Positions 7,436 to 16,436 are shown, counted from the stretch's first letter. The stretch: DNA of 36,266 nt from Rhodospirillaceae bacterium (GCA_020852595.1 JADZAK010000056.1:1-36266), one strand, 5' to 3'. A program made the numbers and translations. The notes: generated from the letters alone by a model not told the origin.

Positions 7436-7551
7436 GCCGCCTCCCGGACCGTTCACCGGGAAAACGCGCAACGTCACGGAAAAGGTTCACGCGGAAAAAA
7501 GGAACGGCGCGAGCCGCGAAAGCGGCCCGCGCCGGAAAGTTGCAGCGCGTA

Positions 7552-7648
7552 CTAGAGCGAAATCCGAATCGGATTTCGCTCTAGATTCATAGAAGTTGTC
7601 GCGTGTTCTGCGACGAACCGGTTTCCACTTCGTCGGAAAACGCTCTAG
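7552..7648. repeat. Intergenic palindromes (CTAGAGC...GCTCTAG type) after the Sel1 gene
   Basis: A palindrome with perfect 16-bp arms around one central base occupies 7552-7584, bounded by CTAGAGCG and CGCTCTAG. A second, imperfect hairpin follows: CGACGAA (7611-7617) pairs with TTCGTCG (7629-7635) around ACCGGTTTCCAC-like sequence, and the block closes with another CGCTCTAG at 7641-7648, directly before the Sel1 stop codon. No T-run follows on the minus strand. It is probably a REP-like repeat that also limits read-through. Confidence 0.7.
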
Positions 7649-8368
7649 CTAAAGCGCGCAGTTCTTGTAGTTCGCGGCCATGCACTTGCTGGCGGCTTCG
7701 CGGGCCGTCTTCACCTGCTCGGGCTTCAGCGCGGCCGCGACGCGATTGCGGCTCGCCGTGGCGGTTTCGGCTTCCTTGCCGGTGGCCTTGGCGACGGCAA
7801 GAGTGAAGTAGGTGTAAGCCTTGGTCTTGTCCTGCGGCACGCCCTTGCCGGCCTCATAACGCTCGCCCATGGAGGTCATCGCCGGCGTGTAGCCCTGCGC
7901 GACGGCCTTCTTGGTCCAATCGACGGCGTCCTTCTCGGACTTCGTCACGCCTTCGCCACGCTCATAAAGACCGGCGAGTTCGGCTTGGGCTTCGGCGCTG
8001 CCGAGATCGCCCGCCTTGCGCAGCCACTTGGCGGCTTCAGCGGGGTTCTTATCGACGCCGTCACGGCCCTGGCCGAAGGTGCGGCCGAGCTGCAGCGAGG
8101 CTTCGGGGCTGTTCTTGTTGGCCGCCATGGTCCAGAACTTCACGGCTTCCTTGTAGCTCTGGTCGGCGCCGAGGCCTTGCGCGTAGAGCAGGCCGACATT
8201 GTACTGGGCCTTCACGTCGCCTTGCTCGGCGAGCGGCTTCCAGTTCTTCATCGCGGTGTTGAAGTCGCGTTTGTTATACGCCTTCGCGCCTTCATCGTAG
8301 GACTGCGCCAGCACCGATGTCGAAAATAGAGCCGCGCCGACGGCCGCGCAATAAAACAGCTTTCTCAT
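7649..8368 (-). CDS. Sel1-repeat (TPR-like) exported protein
   Basis: 239 residues with a Sec signal peptide (MRKLFYCAAVGAALFSTSVLAQ). A first TPR-like helix pair follows (YDEGAKAYNKRDFNTAMKNW), then about four Sel1 repeats from residue 48 to 198. Each has the pattern A...LG..Y..G.G...D...A..W..KAA, for example AQYNVGLLYAQGLGADQSY and AEAQAELAGLYERGEGV. The C-terminal tail has two Cys (SKCMAANYKNC) that could form a disulfide. Sel1 solenoids are periplasmic or surface protein-binding scaffolds; no partner can be named. GAGGAACG sits upstream of the ATG. The gene is monocistronic in appearance, separated from the efflux operon by 168 bp. Confidence 0.85.
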   Translation of the reverse strand: MRKLFYCAAVGAALFSTSVLAQSYDEGAKAYNKRDFNTAMKNWKPLAEQGDVKAQYNVGLLYAQGLGADQSYKEAVKFWTMAANKNSPEASLQLGRTFGQGRDGVDKNPAEAAKWLRKAGDLGSAEAQAELAGLYERGEGVTKSEKDAVDWTKKAVAQGYTPAMTSMGERYEAGKGVPQDKTKAYTYFTLAVAKATGKEAETATASRNRVAAALKPEQVKTAREAASKCMAANYKNCAL

Positions 8369-8535
8369 CCACGTTCCTCACTGAAACAAGACAACGAAAT
8401 AGAACTCAGGCACATAGAAACTCTGGCCCGCGAATGTGGTCTTTTGGTGGACCGACAATGGCGAGCCCATGGTAAGCGCGGGCACCTATAGGTTGAGGGG
8501 CGCCCGTGAGCAAGCGCGGCACATCCGGTCCGGGT

Positions 8536-9807
8536 TTAACGGGCTAGGCTGTCGGTGTGGCCAGCTTCGTCATGTTCGTCGTGGGCCTCGGCCCAGATTT
8601 CATGGGAGTCGATGAGCAGCTTGAGAACGGCGCGGGACGCGGCCGCGCGCGCGCCGATCTCCGCCCGGCGGGCATCGTTCGCCTGCTTCTGCACAAAAAG
8701 AACGTCCGCGAGATCGATGGCGCCAAGCTGATGACCGCGCTCGGTGCGTTGCGCCGCGCTCGCGGCGCTGCGCGCGGATTGGGCGGCGCTGTTCCAGGAC
8801 GCGATGCGGGTGCGCACGTCGGCGGCGTCGGCGTCCGCCGTCGCCTGGATCTCCCGCTTCACCACCTCGCGCTCAAATCCGGCCGCGCTGGCCTGCGCGG
8901 ACGCCTTCGATGCCGCGGCGCTGCGATGACTGAACCCGAGCGGGATCGAGAGCTGCAGGCCGACGCCGTTCTCGAGGCCGCCGCGCTCGCGGAAGGTCCG
9001 TATCCCGACGGTGGGATCGGGAATCCGGTCCGCGTGGGTGCGGCGGGCGACAAGGGACAGACGCTCCGCCTCGTTTTCGGCGGCGCGTATCTCGTGACTG
9101 CGCGCGATCACGAGATCGCGTAAGCGCTCGACGCCCGCGACAGGCATTTCCGGCGCCGGCAAGCGGGGGGGCTCGGCGGCGAGGGGGATTTCCGGAAATG
9201 TCGCCGCGAGCGTCACGCGCGCCTTCTCAAGCATGGCGCGCGAATCCGCGACCTGGGATTCCACAAGCGTTTGGGCGGCCACCGCCTGATCGAGATCGAG
9301 CTGGGCGGCGTCCTTCAAGCCGGCGCGGCGGCGAACGGCTTCCGTTGCGGTCTTTTGCATCTCCAGCGCCTGCTGATCGCTTGCCAGCAAATCGCCGGCT
9401 TCGAGCCAGTCGTGCCAGAGTTGCGACAGAAACAAAGCGGCGTGATGACGCGTGTCCTCGCGCATATTCTCGGCGACTTCAACGCCGAGCGCGCCGGCCT
9501 TGCGGTCGAGGCTGCCCTTCCAGGGCAAGCGGACCCCGCGGGACAACATGACGTCGGTTTCCTTGAAACGTCCCTCGCGCTCCACGTCGCGGCGGACATA
9601 GGACCCGGACAGGATAAATTCGTAAGGGCCGGCGCGGAGCATGTCCCGGTCGGCCAGGGCCTCCTCAACGCGCGCGCGCGCGGCGGCGACACCCGGGTAA
9701 GCGTTGAGCGCGGCGGAAACCTGCTCGTCGGCCGGAAAACCCGCGGGCAGCGATTGCGCCTGGGCCGACGCGGCAAACAGGACGCCGATTGCAATCAAAA
9801 GCCTCAC
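8536..9807 (-). CDS. TolC/CzcC-family outer-membrane efflux channel
   Basis: 423 residues from GTG 9807. This start is set by GGGAGGA five bases upstream and by a GTGA overlap with the stop of the preceding gene. The signal peptide is LLIAIGVLFAASAQAQ. The mature chain has the two-fold TolC repeat of long Ala/Arg/Glu-rich helices: YPGVAAARARVEEALADRDM, and in the second half ARSHEIRAAENEAERLSLVA. By family it trimerises in the outer membrane and docks to the RND pump and adaptor encoded upstream to carry metal ions out. The C-terminus is His/Glu/Asp-rich (EIWAEAHDEHDEAGH), which may help bind metal. It is the last gene of the metal-efflux operon. Confidence 0.87.
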   Translation of the reverse strand: MRLLIAIGVLFAASAQAQSLPAGFPADEQVSAALNAYPGVAAARARVEEALADRDMLRAGPYEFILSGSYVRRDVEREGRFKETDVMLSRGVRLPWKGSLDRKAGALGVEVAENMREDTRHHAALFLSQLWHDWLEAGDLLASDQQALEMQKTATEAVRRRAGLKDAAQLDLDQAVAAQTLVESQVADSRAMLEKARVTLAATFPEIPLAAEPPRLPAPEMPVAGVERLRDLVIARSHEIRAAENEAERLSLVARRTHADRIPDPTVGIRTFRERGGLENGVGLQLSIPLGFSHRSAAASKASAQASAAGFEREVVKREIQATADADAADVRTRIASWNSAAQSARSAASAAQRTERGHQLGAIDLADVLFVQKQANDARRAEIGARAAASRAVLKLLIDSHEIWAEAHDEHDEAGHTDSLAR

Positions 9808-10103
9808 GCGATCCTCCCATGGGCCACCACCGGCACCGCCATCCACCGCACCGGGTGAGCCCGCCGCACCGCGGCGACGGCGCCGGTCAACGCCGCCATG
9901 CGATCGCGCGTGGTCAAGACTTCGACGGCGGCGCGCATGAGCATGCCCGTCACCTGCTCGCCGACCTTGGCGTCGCTAAAGTCGCGGCCATGCACAGCCT
10001 CCTGCCGCACATGAATCGGAAGGCGCGTTTCGGCGCGCAGGCACTGAGCGATCGCGTCGGCTTCGGACGCCGCGCAATGAAAAGTCAGCACAATCTCATC
10101 CAT
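9804..10103 (-). CDS. DUF3240-like small protein of metal-efflux operon
   Basis: 99 residues from ATG 10103, starting MDEIVLTFHCAASEADAIAQ and ending RWMAVPVVAHGRIA. The shape is that of the DUF3240 family, which is often found beside heavy-metal RND pumps: a ferredoxin-like alpha/beta fold similar in size to PII proteins, ending in a ...W.LPVLEHGR-like strand. It has no signal peptide, so it would be cytoplasmic. It overlaps the pump gene by 8 bp at its start and the channel gene by 4 bp at its end, so all three are translationally coupled. His15, Cys16 and other His residues could bind metal, but this is inference. Function in the family is not established to my knowledge. Confidence 0.72.
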   Translation of the reverse strand: MDEIVLTFHCAASEADAIAQCLRAETRLPIHVRQEAVHGRDFSDAKVGEQVTGMLMRAAVEVLTTRDRMAALTGAVAAVRRAHPVRWMAVPVVAHGRIA

Positions 10104-13100
10104 GGGTCGGCACAATCTCATCTTCCGGGTTGCTGATCACATCCTCGGGCCCCTCACCGAACCGCGCGAACAGGATGGGCAGAAGCACGAGGGTCAGGAG
10201 AGTCGACGTAATAAGCCCGCCGATCACCACGATCGCCAAGGGACGCTGGATTTCCGACCCGGGCCCGGTGGCAAGCAGCAGCGGCACAAGACCGAAGGCG
10301 GTAATGCAGGCGGTCATGAGCACCGGACGCAGACGCCGCTCGGCGCCGTGCTTCACCGTTTCCATCATGTCGCGGCCTTCAGCGCGAAGCTGCAGGAAGT
10401 AAGCCACCATGACCAATCCGTTGAGCACGGCGATGCCGAGCAGCGCGATGAACCCAACCGAGGCCGGCACGGATAGATATTGGCCGGAGATCCACAGGGA
10501 AATGATACCCCCGACCATCGCGAAGGGAATGTTGACGAGGATGAGGACCGAAGCGCGCAGGGAGCGAAGAGTCACATAAAGCACGCAAAAAATCAGACCG
10601 AGCGCCACCGGGATCACAAGCAGCAGACGCGCCGCGGCACGCTGCTGGTTTTCAAACTGACCGCCCCAGACCATGGAATAGCCCTGCGGCAATTTCACCT
10701 TCGCCGCCACGGCGGCTTTGGCGTCGTCCACATAACCGACCAGATCGCGGCCGGAGACAAAGGCCTGGACGAGAGCATAGCGCAGGCCGTTTTCGTGGTT
10801 CAGACGCACCGGCCCTTCGACCTTCTGAATGCGCGCCATGTCGCTCAGCCGGGCGAGCGTGCCCTGCGGCGTGCGAAGCTGAACATCGGAAAAGAGCTCG
10901 TGATTGTCGCGGATTTCATCGCCGCCGCGCACCACCACCGGAACGCGGGCCTGGCCCTCGATGATGACGCCGGCGTTAATGCCATCAACCTGCGCACGCA
11001 ATGCATCGACCAGCGTGTCGAACGGCATGCCGTAGCGGCCGGCCGCCGCGCGGTCGAGGTCGAGCCGCAGATAATCCAAGGTGTCGTTGGCGGCGGTCAT
11101 GACTTCGGCCGCGCCGCGGACGCCCGATAAAACCGTCTGAACCTGACCGGCGAGATCGGAGAGCACGGCGTTGTCGGGACCAAAGATCTTCACCGCCAGG
11201 TCGCCACGCGCACCGGTGAGCATTTCAGACACACGCATCTCGATGGGCTGCGTGAAAGACGCCTCCATGCCCGGGATCGTCTCCATGACCTTGCGGAGCT
11301 CGTCGGTGATGAAGTCCTTGTCGCCGCGCCATTCGCCGGTCGGCTTCAGGACCATAAAAACATCGGTTTCATTGAAACCCATCGGATCGAGCCCGAGTTC
11401 GTCGGAGCCCATACGCGCGACGATCTGCTCGACTTCGGGGACAGCCGCCTTGATGGCGCGCTGCACCGCGAGGTCGGTCTGTACCGACGCTTTGAGGTTC
11501 ACGGAGGGAAGCTTGATCGTCTGCATGACGATGCTGCCTTCATCCATCGAGGGCATGAAGGTTTTTCCCACCAGAAGATAAGCACCGACCGCGGCCGCCA
11601 AACCGACACCCGAGACGATATAGACCACACGCTTATTGGCGAATGAGCGGTCGAGAAGCTTCTTGTACGCCGGCGCGATCTTGCGCATCAGCCAGGGCTC
11701 GCCGTGGCCGCCCGTCAACGCATAGGACGACAGTACGGGCACAAGGGTGAGCGCGATGACCAGGGATCCGACCAGCGCGAAGACGATGGTCAAGGCGACG
11801 GGCGAGAATAATTTTCCTTCAAGCCCCTCCAAGGTGAGCAGAGGCAGAAAGACCAGGGCAATGATCGCGATGCCGGCCGAGACGGGAACGATCACTTCCG
11901 CCACCGCCCGGAAGACCACGTTCAAGCGGGGGTGCTCTCCCTTGTGTTCATGCGTGAGGCGTTCGACCACGTTCTCAACGACGACGACGGCGCCGTCGAC
12001 GAGCATGCCGATCGCGATCGCGAGACCTCCCAGGCTCATGAGGTTCGCCGAAAGACCCGCCGCGCCCATGACGAGGAAGGTGATAAGCGCCGCCATGGGC
12101 AAGGTCGTCGCGACGATGGCCGCGGCGCGCCAATCGCCCAGAAATAGAATGAGAAGAATGACGACAAGGATCGTGGCCTCGATCAGCGCATGCTCGACCG
12201 TGGAAACGGCGCGCTCGATGAGATCGGACCGGTCGTAAAACACCTTCAGCGTCGTTCCCGGCGGCAAGGCCGGCTCAAGCTCCTTGATCCGCGCGCGTAA
12301 GCCGTCCACGACTTGCCGCGCATCCGTGCCGCGCAGGGATACGACCAGTCCCTCGACCACCTCGCCCTCGCCGTCCATTGTGACGGCGCCGTAGCGCGTC
12401 AGGCTGCTGATGCCGACAGTCGCCACGTCCCCCAGGCGGATCAAAGCGCCGTCGCGCGCCGCCAAGACCATATTCTCAAGATCGGCGGCGGACTGCGCCG
12501 CACCGACCGCGCGGACGATCAACGATTCCTCGCCCTCGTTGAGACGCCCCGCGCCGTCATTGCGGTTGCCGCGTTCGACGGCGTCGCGAAGGTCGCCGTA
12601 TGTCAGGCCCGTGACCGCCAGGGCGCGGGGATCGGGCTTGATCTCGAAGGTCTTGGCAAGGCCGCCGAGAGCGTTCACGTCGGCCACGCCGGGAACCGTG
12701 CGCAAGGCCGGACGGATCGTCCAATCGAGAAGCGTTCGCTTTTCGGTCAGGCTGAGAGGCCCTTCAATGGAGAACATGAACATTTCCGAAAGCGGCGTGG
12801 AGGCGGGCGCAAGTCCCCCGTCGACGACGCTCGGCAGGCTGCCCATCACGCCGGCGAGACGCTCACTCACCTGGGAGCGCGCCCAATAAATGTCCGTGCC
12901 GTCCGTGAAATCGATCGTGATGTCGGCGATGGCGTACTTGGCCATCGAGCGCAGCACCGTTTGCCGCGGGATGCCGAGCATCTCCATTTCGATCGGTGCG
13001 ATGACGCGCGTTTCAACTTCTTCCGGCGTCATGCCCGGCGCCTTCAGGATCATCTTGACCTGGGTCTGGGCGATATCCGGATAGGCGTCGACCGGAAGCC

Positions 13101-13197
13101 TCAGAAAAGACCAAAGCCCCAGCCCCGCCACGATCATCGTGAGCAACAGGACAAACAGGCGCGACGAGAGCGAGAGTTCGACCAGACGACGCAGCAT
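10096..13197 (-). CDS. Heavy-metal efflux RND pump (CzcA/CusA family)
   Basis: 1033 residues, the full length expected for a heavy-metal RND pump. It begins MLRRLVELSLSSRLFVLLLT (TM1) followed by the first periplasmic loop (VDAYPDIAQTQVKMILKAPG). TM2-6 lie between about residues 335 and 490, TM7 near 530, the second large loop follows, and TM8-12 lie at the end (about 860-1015). The TM4 motif reads AIGMLVDGAVVVVEN. The Asp-Gly pair is like the divalent-cation exporters (CzcA type) rather than the Asp-Ala of Cu/Ag CusA, so zinc, cobalt, cadmium or nickel are more likely, though this is inferred. The pump uses proton flow to move metal from periplasm or cytoplasm into the TolC channel. It lies 6 bp after the adaptor gene with AGGGG before its ATG. 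Confidence 0.93.
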   Translation of the reverse strand: MLRRLVELSLSSRLFVLLLTMIVAGLGLWSFLRLPVDAYPDIAQTQVKMILKAPGMTPEEVETRVIAPIEMEMLGIPRQTVLRSMAKYAIADITIDFTDGTDIYWARSQVSERLAGVMGSLPSVVDGGLAPASTPLSEMFMFSIEGPLSLTEKRTLLDWTIRPALRTVPGVADVNALGGLAKTFEIKPDPRALAVTGLTYGDLRDAVERGNRNDGAGRLNEGEESLIVRAVGAAQSAADLENMVLAARDGALIRLGDVATVGISSLTRYGAVTMDGEGEVVEGLVVSLRGTDARQVVDGLRARIKELEPALPPGTTLKVFYDRSDLIERAVSTVEHALIEATILVVILLILFLGDWRAAAIVATTLPMAALITFLVMGAAGLSANLMSLGGLAIAIGMLVDGAVVVVENVVERLTHEHKGEHPRLNVVFRAVAEVIVPVSAGIAIIALVFLPLLTLEGLEGKLFSPVALTIVFALVGSLVIALTLVPVLSSYALTGGHGEPWLMRKIAPAYKKLLDRSFANKRVVYIVSGVGLAAAVGAYLLVGKTFMPSMDEGSIVMQTIKLPSVNLKASVQTDLAVQRAIKAAVPEVEQIVARMGSDELGLDPMGFNETDVFMVLKPTGEWRGDKDFITDELRKVMETIPGMEASFTQPIEMRVSEMLTGARGDLAVKIFGPDNAVLSDLAGQVQTVLSGVRGAAEVMTAANDTLDYLRLDLDRAAAGRYGMPFDTLVDALRAQVDGINAGVIIEGQARVPVVVRGGDEIRDNHELFSDVQLRTPQGTLARLSDMARIQKVEGPVRLNHENGLRYALVQAFVSGRDLVGYVDDAKAAVAAKVKLPQGYSMVWGGQFENQQRAAARLLLVIPVALGLIFCVLYVTLRSLRASVLILVNIPFAMVGGIISLWISGQYLSVPASVGFIALLGIAVLNGLVMVAYFLQLRAEGRDMMETVKHGAERRLRPVLMTACITAFGLVPLLLATGPGSEIQRPLAIVVIGGLITSTLLTLVLLPILFARFGEGPEDVISNPEDEIVPTHG

Positions 13198-13203
13198 GAG
13201 CCC

Positions 13204-14262
13204 CTACTTCGCGAGCGCGAGAGATTTCAGTTCGCTGAGGCTGGTGACCACAACGTCTTCGCCGGCCTTGAGGCCGGACAGAATCACGATTTGCGCGCCC
13301 GCCGCGGTAGTGGCCTCGACTTTGCGGACAAGCACCCCGCCCTCCGCGCGCACAAAAACATATGTGTCGTCACCCAGTTCGGTCACGGCCGCGCGCGGAA
13401 CGCTGACCGCGGCGGTTTTGGACGTCGCATAAATCGCCGCGGATGCGGTACGCCCCGCGACAAGTTCGGTTCCCTTGGCGACCGCCGCTTTCAGCGCGGC
13501 CGAGCGCGTCTCGGGGTTCAGTACTTTGCCGACCGATGTCACCGTGGCCTCGATCTTCCCATCCACGACAACACGCATGCCCGGTTCGATCTTTCCGATC
13601 AGGCGTTCGGGCACCTGCGCTTGAATTTCGTACCGGTCGGTCGCGTCGACAACGAAGGCCGGCGCCATGCCGTCGACCGGCGCTCCGGTTTCAAGCCTGG
13701 CGGCAGCCACCACGCCGTCCAAAGGCGCGCTCAGCGTGTATGTGCCCTTGACGCCGTCGGCATTGACCGCGGCGAGCATGCGGGATTTTTCGTCCACCTC
13801 GGCGCGCGCCTGCTGATGCACGGCGTCGGCTTCTTCCGCGCGCGCGCCGGAGACAATTCCTTCTTCACTCAAGGTCGATTGGCGCTTTGCATTGGCGCCG
13901 GCGGCGGCGAGCCGGGCGCGCGCGCCCGCGAGCTCGGCCGACAATGTGAGAATTTCACGGCTGGCGATAATCGCGAGCGGTTGGCCCTTCTTGACCGCAT
14001 CGCCTTCGACGGCGAGAGTCTGCAACACGGTTCCGGGGAAGGTGGCCGCGACCGCGATCCGCGCATCGGGCGGCGGGGCAATCATCGCGGGCAGAGTTCC
14101 GACGAGATAGGCATCGGCCTTTTCCGCGGCCGCGAATTTGAGCGCCAGTCCCTTGACCTGCGCCGCCGAAAGCTCGAGCAAATCGGCCTTTTCCGCCGCC
14201 CGCGGCGCGCCGGCCCAAAGCGCCACGAGAATCGCCGATGTAATAAGTAATGTTCTTTTCAT
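13204..14262 (-). CDS. RND periplasmic adaptor (CusB/CzcB-like, HlyD family)
   Basis: 352 residues with an N-terminal signal (MKRTLLITSAILVALWAGAP...RAAEK). Domains follow the usual order: a barrel-sandwich/lipoyl half near residues 65-100 (GTVLQTLAVEGDAVKKGQPL), an alpha-hairpin with LSAELAGARARLAAAGANAK about 105-160, the second lipoyl half (YTLSAPLDGVVAAARLETGA), a beta-barrel (VPERLIGKIEPGMRVVVDGK) and a membrane-proximal domain ending LKAGEDVVVTSLSELKSLAL. It bridges the inner-membrane pump and the outer-membrane channel. No obvious His/Met-rich metal-binding N-terminus is present. The ATG follows AAGGGG. It is the first gene of the operon and diverges from the two-component regulator genes. 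Confidence 0.9.
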   Translation of the reverse strand: MKRTLLITSAILVALWAGAPRAAEKADLLELSAAQVKGLALKFAAAEKADAYLVGTLPAMIAPPPDARIAVAATFPGTVLQTLAVEGDAVKKGQPLAIIASREILTLSAELAGARARLAAAGANAKRQSTLSEEGIVSGARAEEADAVHQQARAEVDEKSRMLAAVNADGVKGTYTLSAPLDGVVAAARLETGAPVDGMAPAFVVDATDRYEIQAQVPERLIGKIEPGMRVVVDGKIEATVTSVGKVLNPETRSAALKAAVAKGTELVAGRTASAAIYATSKTAAVSVPRAAVTELGDDTYVFVRAEGGVLVRKVEATTAAGAQIVILSGLKAGEDVVVTSLSELKSLALAK

Positions 14263-14297
14263 GGTGCACCCCTTGGGCGGTTTTATAGCTGGCTAAT

Positions 14298-14351
14298 CCT
14301 GACAGCCGCCTGACAATTGTCAGCGGTTCTTCAGGAAGAGGTGCATATAAT
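14298..14351. promoter_or_regulatory. Divergent promoter and likely response-regulator box
   Basis: CCTGACA occurs at 14298-14304 and 14309-14315, an 11-bp step typical of OmpR/PhoB-type regulators. The second copy is part of a perfect 14-bp palindrome, CTGACAATTGTCAG (14310-14323). TATAAT at 14346-14351 is a consensus -10 for the regulator genes, but the matching -35 is poor, as in activated promoters. TATAAA (minus, about 14287-14282) could serve the efflux operon. TGACAA..TTGTCA resembles the CusR-type box, but here the half-sites abut. Confidence 0.65.
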
Positions 14352-14383
14352 AGTGATTATTAGTCGTTACGAGCGGGCACGGC

Positions 14384-15037
14384 GTGCGCATACTTGTCGT
14401 CGAAGATGAAACGGAACTCGCGACGCGCCTTGTCGCAAAGCTCGCGCAGCACGAGATGAATTGCGAATGGGTATCATCCGCAGAGGACGCGAAGCTGCTC
14501 GATGCCGGCGCCTTCAACGCGCTTGTGATCGACCTTGGGCTTCCCCGCGCGAGCGGACTCGATCTGATTCGTCATGTGCGCGCGCGTGGAGCGGCGACGC
14601 CAATCCTTGTGCTGACGGCGCGCAGCAGCTGGCAGGAAAAGGTCGAGGCCCTGAACGCCGGCGCCGACGATTATCTGGTGAAGCCCGCGCACGTCGAGGA
14701 ACTGGTGGCGCGCATGCGCGCGCTGGCGCGGCGCGCGGCGGGCCAAGTGCAACCGCAGCTCGTGGCCGGCCCGCTCACGCTCGATCCGTCCCTGAAGCAC
14801 CTGACCGTGAACGGAGAAGAAGTCAGCCTGACCGCCAACGAGTTTCGTCTGCTGTCGCTGTTCATGTACAAGCCGAAGCAGACTTTTTCATTGAATGAGA
14901 TTCTCGAGCACCTTTACCCGTTGGATCAGGACCGCGACCGTAATGCCGTGGAAGTCCTGATCGGACGCTTGCGGCGCAAGATCGGGCGCGAACTGATCGT
15001 CAATGTGCGCGGCCTCGGCTATCGGCTCATGGATTGA
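14384..15037 (+). CDS. OmpR/PhoB-family response regulator
   Basis: 217 residues from GTG 14384. The receiver domain (1-115) has the acidic pair E7/D8-E9, the phospho-acceptor D50 in LVIDLGLP, the Thr of LVLTARS and the Lys of DYLVKPAH near 100. The winged-helix domain (about 125-217) has LTANEFRLLSLFMYKP, LEHLYPLDQDRDRNAVEVLI and the RGLGYRLMD ending of the QseB/PhoP group. Phosphorylated by the kinase encoded just downstream, it would bind DNA as a dimer. Its place opposite a metal efflux operon suggests a metal- or envelope-stress-responsive switch like CusR, CzcR or CopR. The start has only a weak ribosome site. Confidence 0.92.
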   Translation: MRILVVEDETELATRLVAKLAQHEMNCEWVSSAEDAKLLDAGAFNALVIDLGLPRASGLDLIRHVRARGAATPILVLTARSSWQEKVEALNAGADDYLVKPAHVEELVARMRALARRAAGQVQPQLVAGPLTLDPSLKHLTVNGEEVSLTANEFRLLSLFMYKPKQTFSLNEILEHLYPLDQDRDRNAVEVLIGRLRRKIGRELIVNVRGLGYRLMD

Positions 15038-15039
15038 AC

Positions 15040-16401
15040 ATGACCATGCTTCTTCCTCAGTTCAAAAGCCTGCGGGTACGCTTCCTGTTCGCCGCGCTGT
15101 TGTGGGTGAGCGTCGCGACCGCCGTCGCGGGCGTCGTGATTTCGTACCTCTACCGCTCGCACCTCACCGATCAATTCCATAACGAACTCGATATCCATCT
15201 GGTGGAACTGATCCGCCTGTCGGAAACGGATGATAGGGGCAATCCCACATTGGACCGCCCTTTGTCCGATCCGCGTTTCCAGATGGAGAACAGCGGCTTC
15301 TATTGGCAGATCGAACGCGCCGGCTATCAAACGCTGAAGTCTTCGACCCTTGGCGAACAAAATCTCGACGGCCGTTTCGCGCGCGGCATCCAGGAGAAGA
15401 TGGACTGGGCCGACGGCCCGAACGGTGAAGTCCTGATGTGCGGTATTTCGGCGCCGTCGCGGACCGGCGGACCGGCGTTGAATTTCACCATAGCGGTGGA
15501 ACGCCGCATCCTTGATGAAGCCATCGCGGGGTTCAATCGCGACCTCACGGTCTCACTGACCGTCTTCGCGCTGTTGATGCTGGCCGGCGCGACCTTGCAG
15601 ACTATTTACGGTCTACGGCCCGCGCAGCGCATCGCCGACGACATCGAACGCCTGCGCCGGGGCGACGTGCCCAGGCTTTCCTCCGACGCGCCGGCGGAAT
15701 TCAGCGGCATCGTCACACGCCTCAACGCCCTGCTCGACAATCAATCGGCCCTCGTGCAGCGCGCGCGGGTGGAAGCGGGTAATCTGGCCCATGGTCTCCG
15801 TACGCCGCTGGCCCTCATCGCGGACGAAGCCGAGCAATTGGCGCGCAAGGGCGACGACACGGCGGCGGCCTTCATTCAGGCGCAATGCCGCAAAATCAGC
15901 CGGCAGGTGAACTACCACATGATGCGCGCCCGCGCGGCGGGCACACGCATGACCAGCTTCGCGGCGGGCATTCAGACCGTCGTGCAGAACATCGTCGGCG
16001 CGATGCGGCGCCTGCACGCCAGCCGCAATCTTTCCTTTGTCGTCGACATCCCCACGGGGCTGACCGTGAACTGCGACGAAGGCGATCTTTCGGAGATCCT
16101 TTCGAATTTGATCGACAACGCCTGCAAGTGGGCCCGCACGAGCATCAGGATCGCGGCGCGGCACGGCGAGGACGGCATTGTGATCGAAGTCACCGACGAC
16201 GGTCCGGGCATCGCCGACGACATGCGCGATAAGGTGTTCGACGTGGGCGCGCGGCTCGACGAGGGCAAAGCCGGGAGCGGGCTGGGTCTCGCCATCGCGC
16301 GCGACCTCGCGCGGCTTTATGGGGGCGATCTCGAACTCGAGAAAGCCTTCAGCGGCGGCCTGCTGGCACGGTTACGTTTCCCGGACGTCAGCGCCGCATA
16401 A
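15040..16401 (+). CDS. Sensor histidine kinase, PhoQ-like
   Basis: 453 residues from ATG 15040, 2 bases after the regulator stop. TM1 spans about residues 12-36 and TM2 about 165-190, bounding a periplasmic sensor of about 130 residues rich in Asp/Arg. A HAMP-like segment (GLRPAQRIADDIERLRRGDV) precedes the H-box AGNLAHGLRTPLALI with phospho-accepting His251. The N-box is NLIDNACKWA, the G1 box DDGPGIADD and the G2 box GSGLGLAIA, so the kinase looks active. The HGLRTPLA form is that of PhoQ-type kinases. Its periplasmic part lacks an obvious metal-binding motif (no His/Met cluster), so the signal is not certain; metal is inferred from the adjacent efflux operon. Confidence 0.9.
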   Translation: MTMLLPQFKSLRVRFLFAALLWVSVATAVAGVVISYLYRSHLTDQFHNELDIHLVELIRLSETDDRGNPTLDRPLSDPRFQMENSGFYWQIERAGYQTLKSSTLGEQNLDGRFARGIQEKMDWADGPNGEVLMCGISAPSRTGGPALNFTIAVERRILDEAIAGFNRDLTVSLTVFALLMLAGATLQTIYGLRPAQRIADDIERLRRGDVPRLSSDAPAEFSGIVTRLNALLDNQSALVQRARVEAGNLAHGLRTPLALIADEAEQLARKGDDTAAAFIQAQCRKISRQVNYHMMRARAAGTRMTSFAAGIQTVVQNIVGAMRRLHASRNLSFVVDIPTGLTVNCDEGDLSEILSNLIDNACKWARTSIRIAARHGEDGIVIEVTDDGPGIADDMRDKVFDVGARLDEGKAGSGLGLAIARDLARLYGGDLELEKAFSGGLLARLRFPDVSAA

Positions 16402-16436
16402 AGGCGTGACCGGGAGATAGGACTTCCCCTAGACTT

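Noticed and set aside
8478-8505. Possible terminator after the TolC-family gene
   Set aside because: The arms pair only imperfectly and there is no T-run; not strong enough to list.
12313-14250. 645-codon plus-strand open frame
   Set aside because: Antisense to the RND pump and adaptor genes, with Arg/His/Asp-rich composition typical of GC-rich shadows and no recognisable family.
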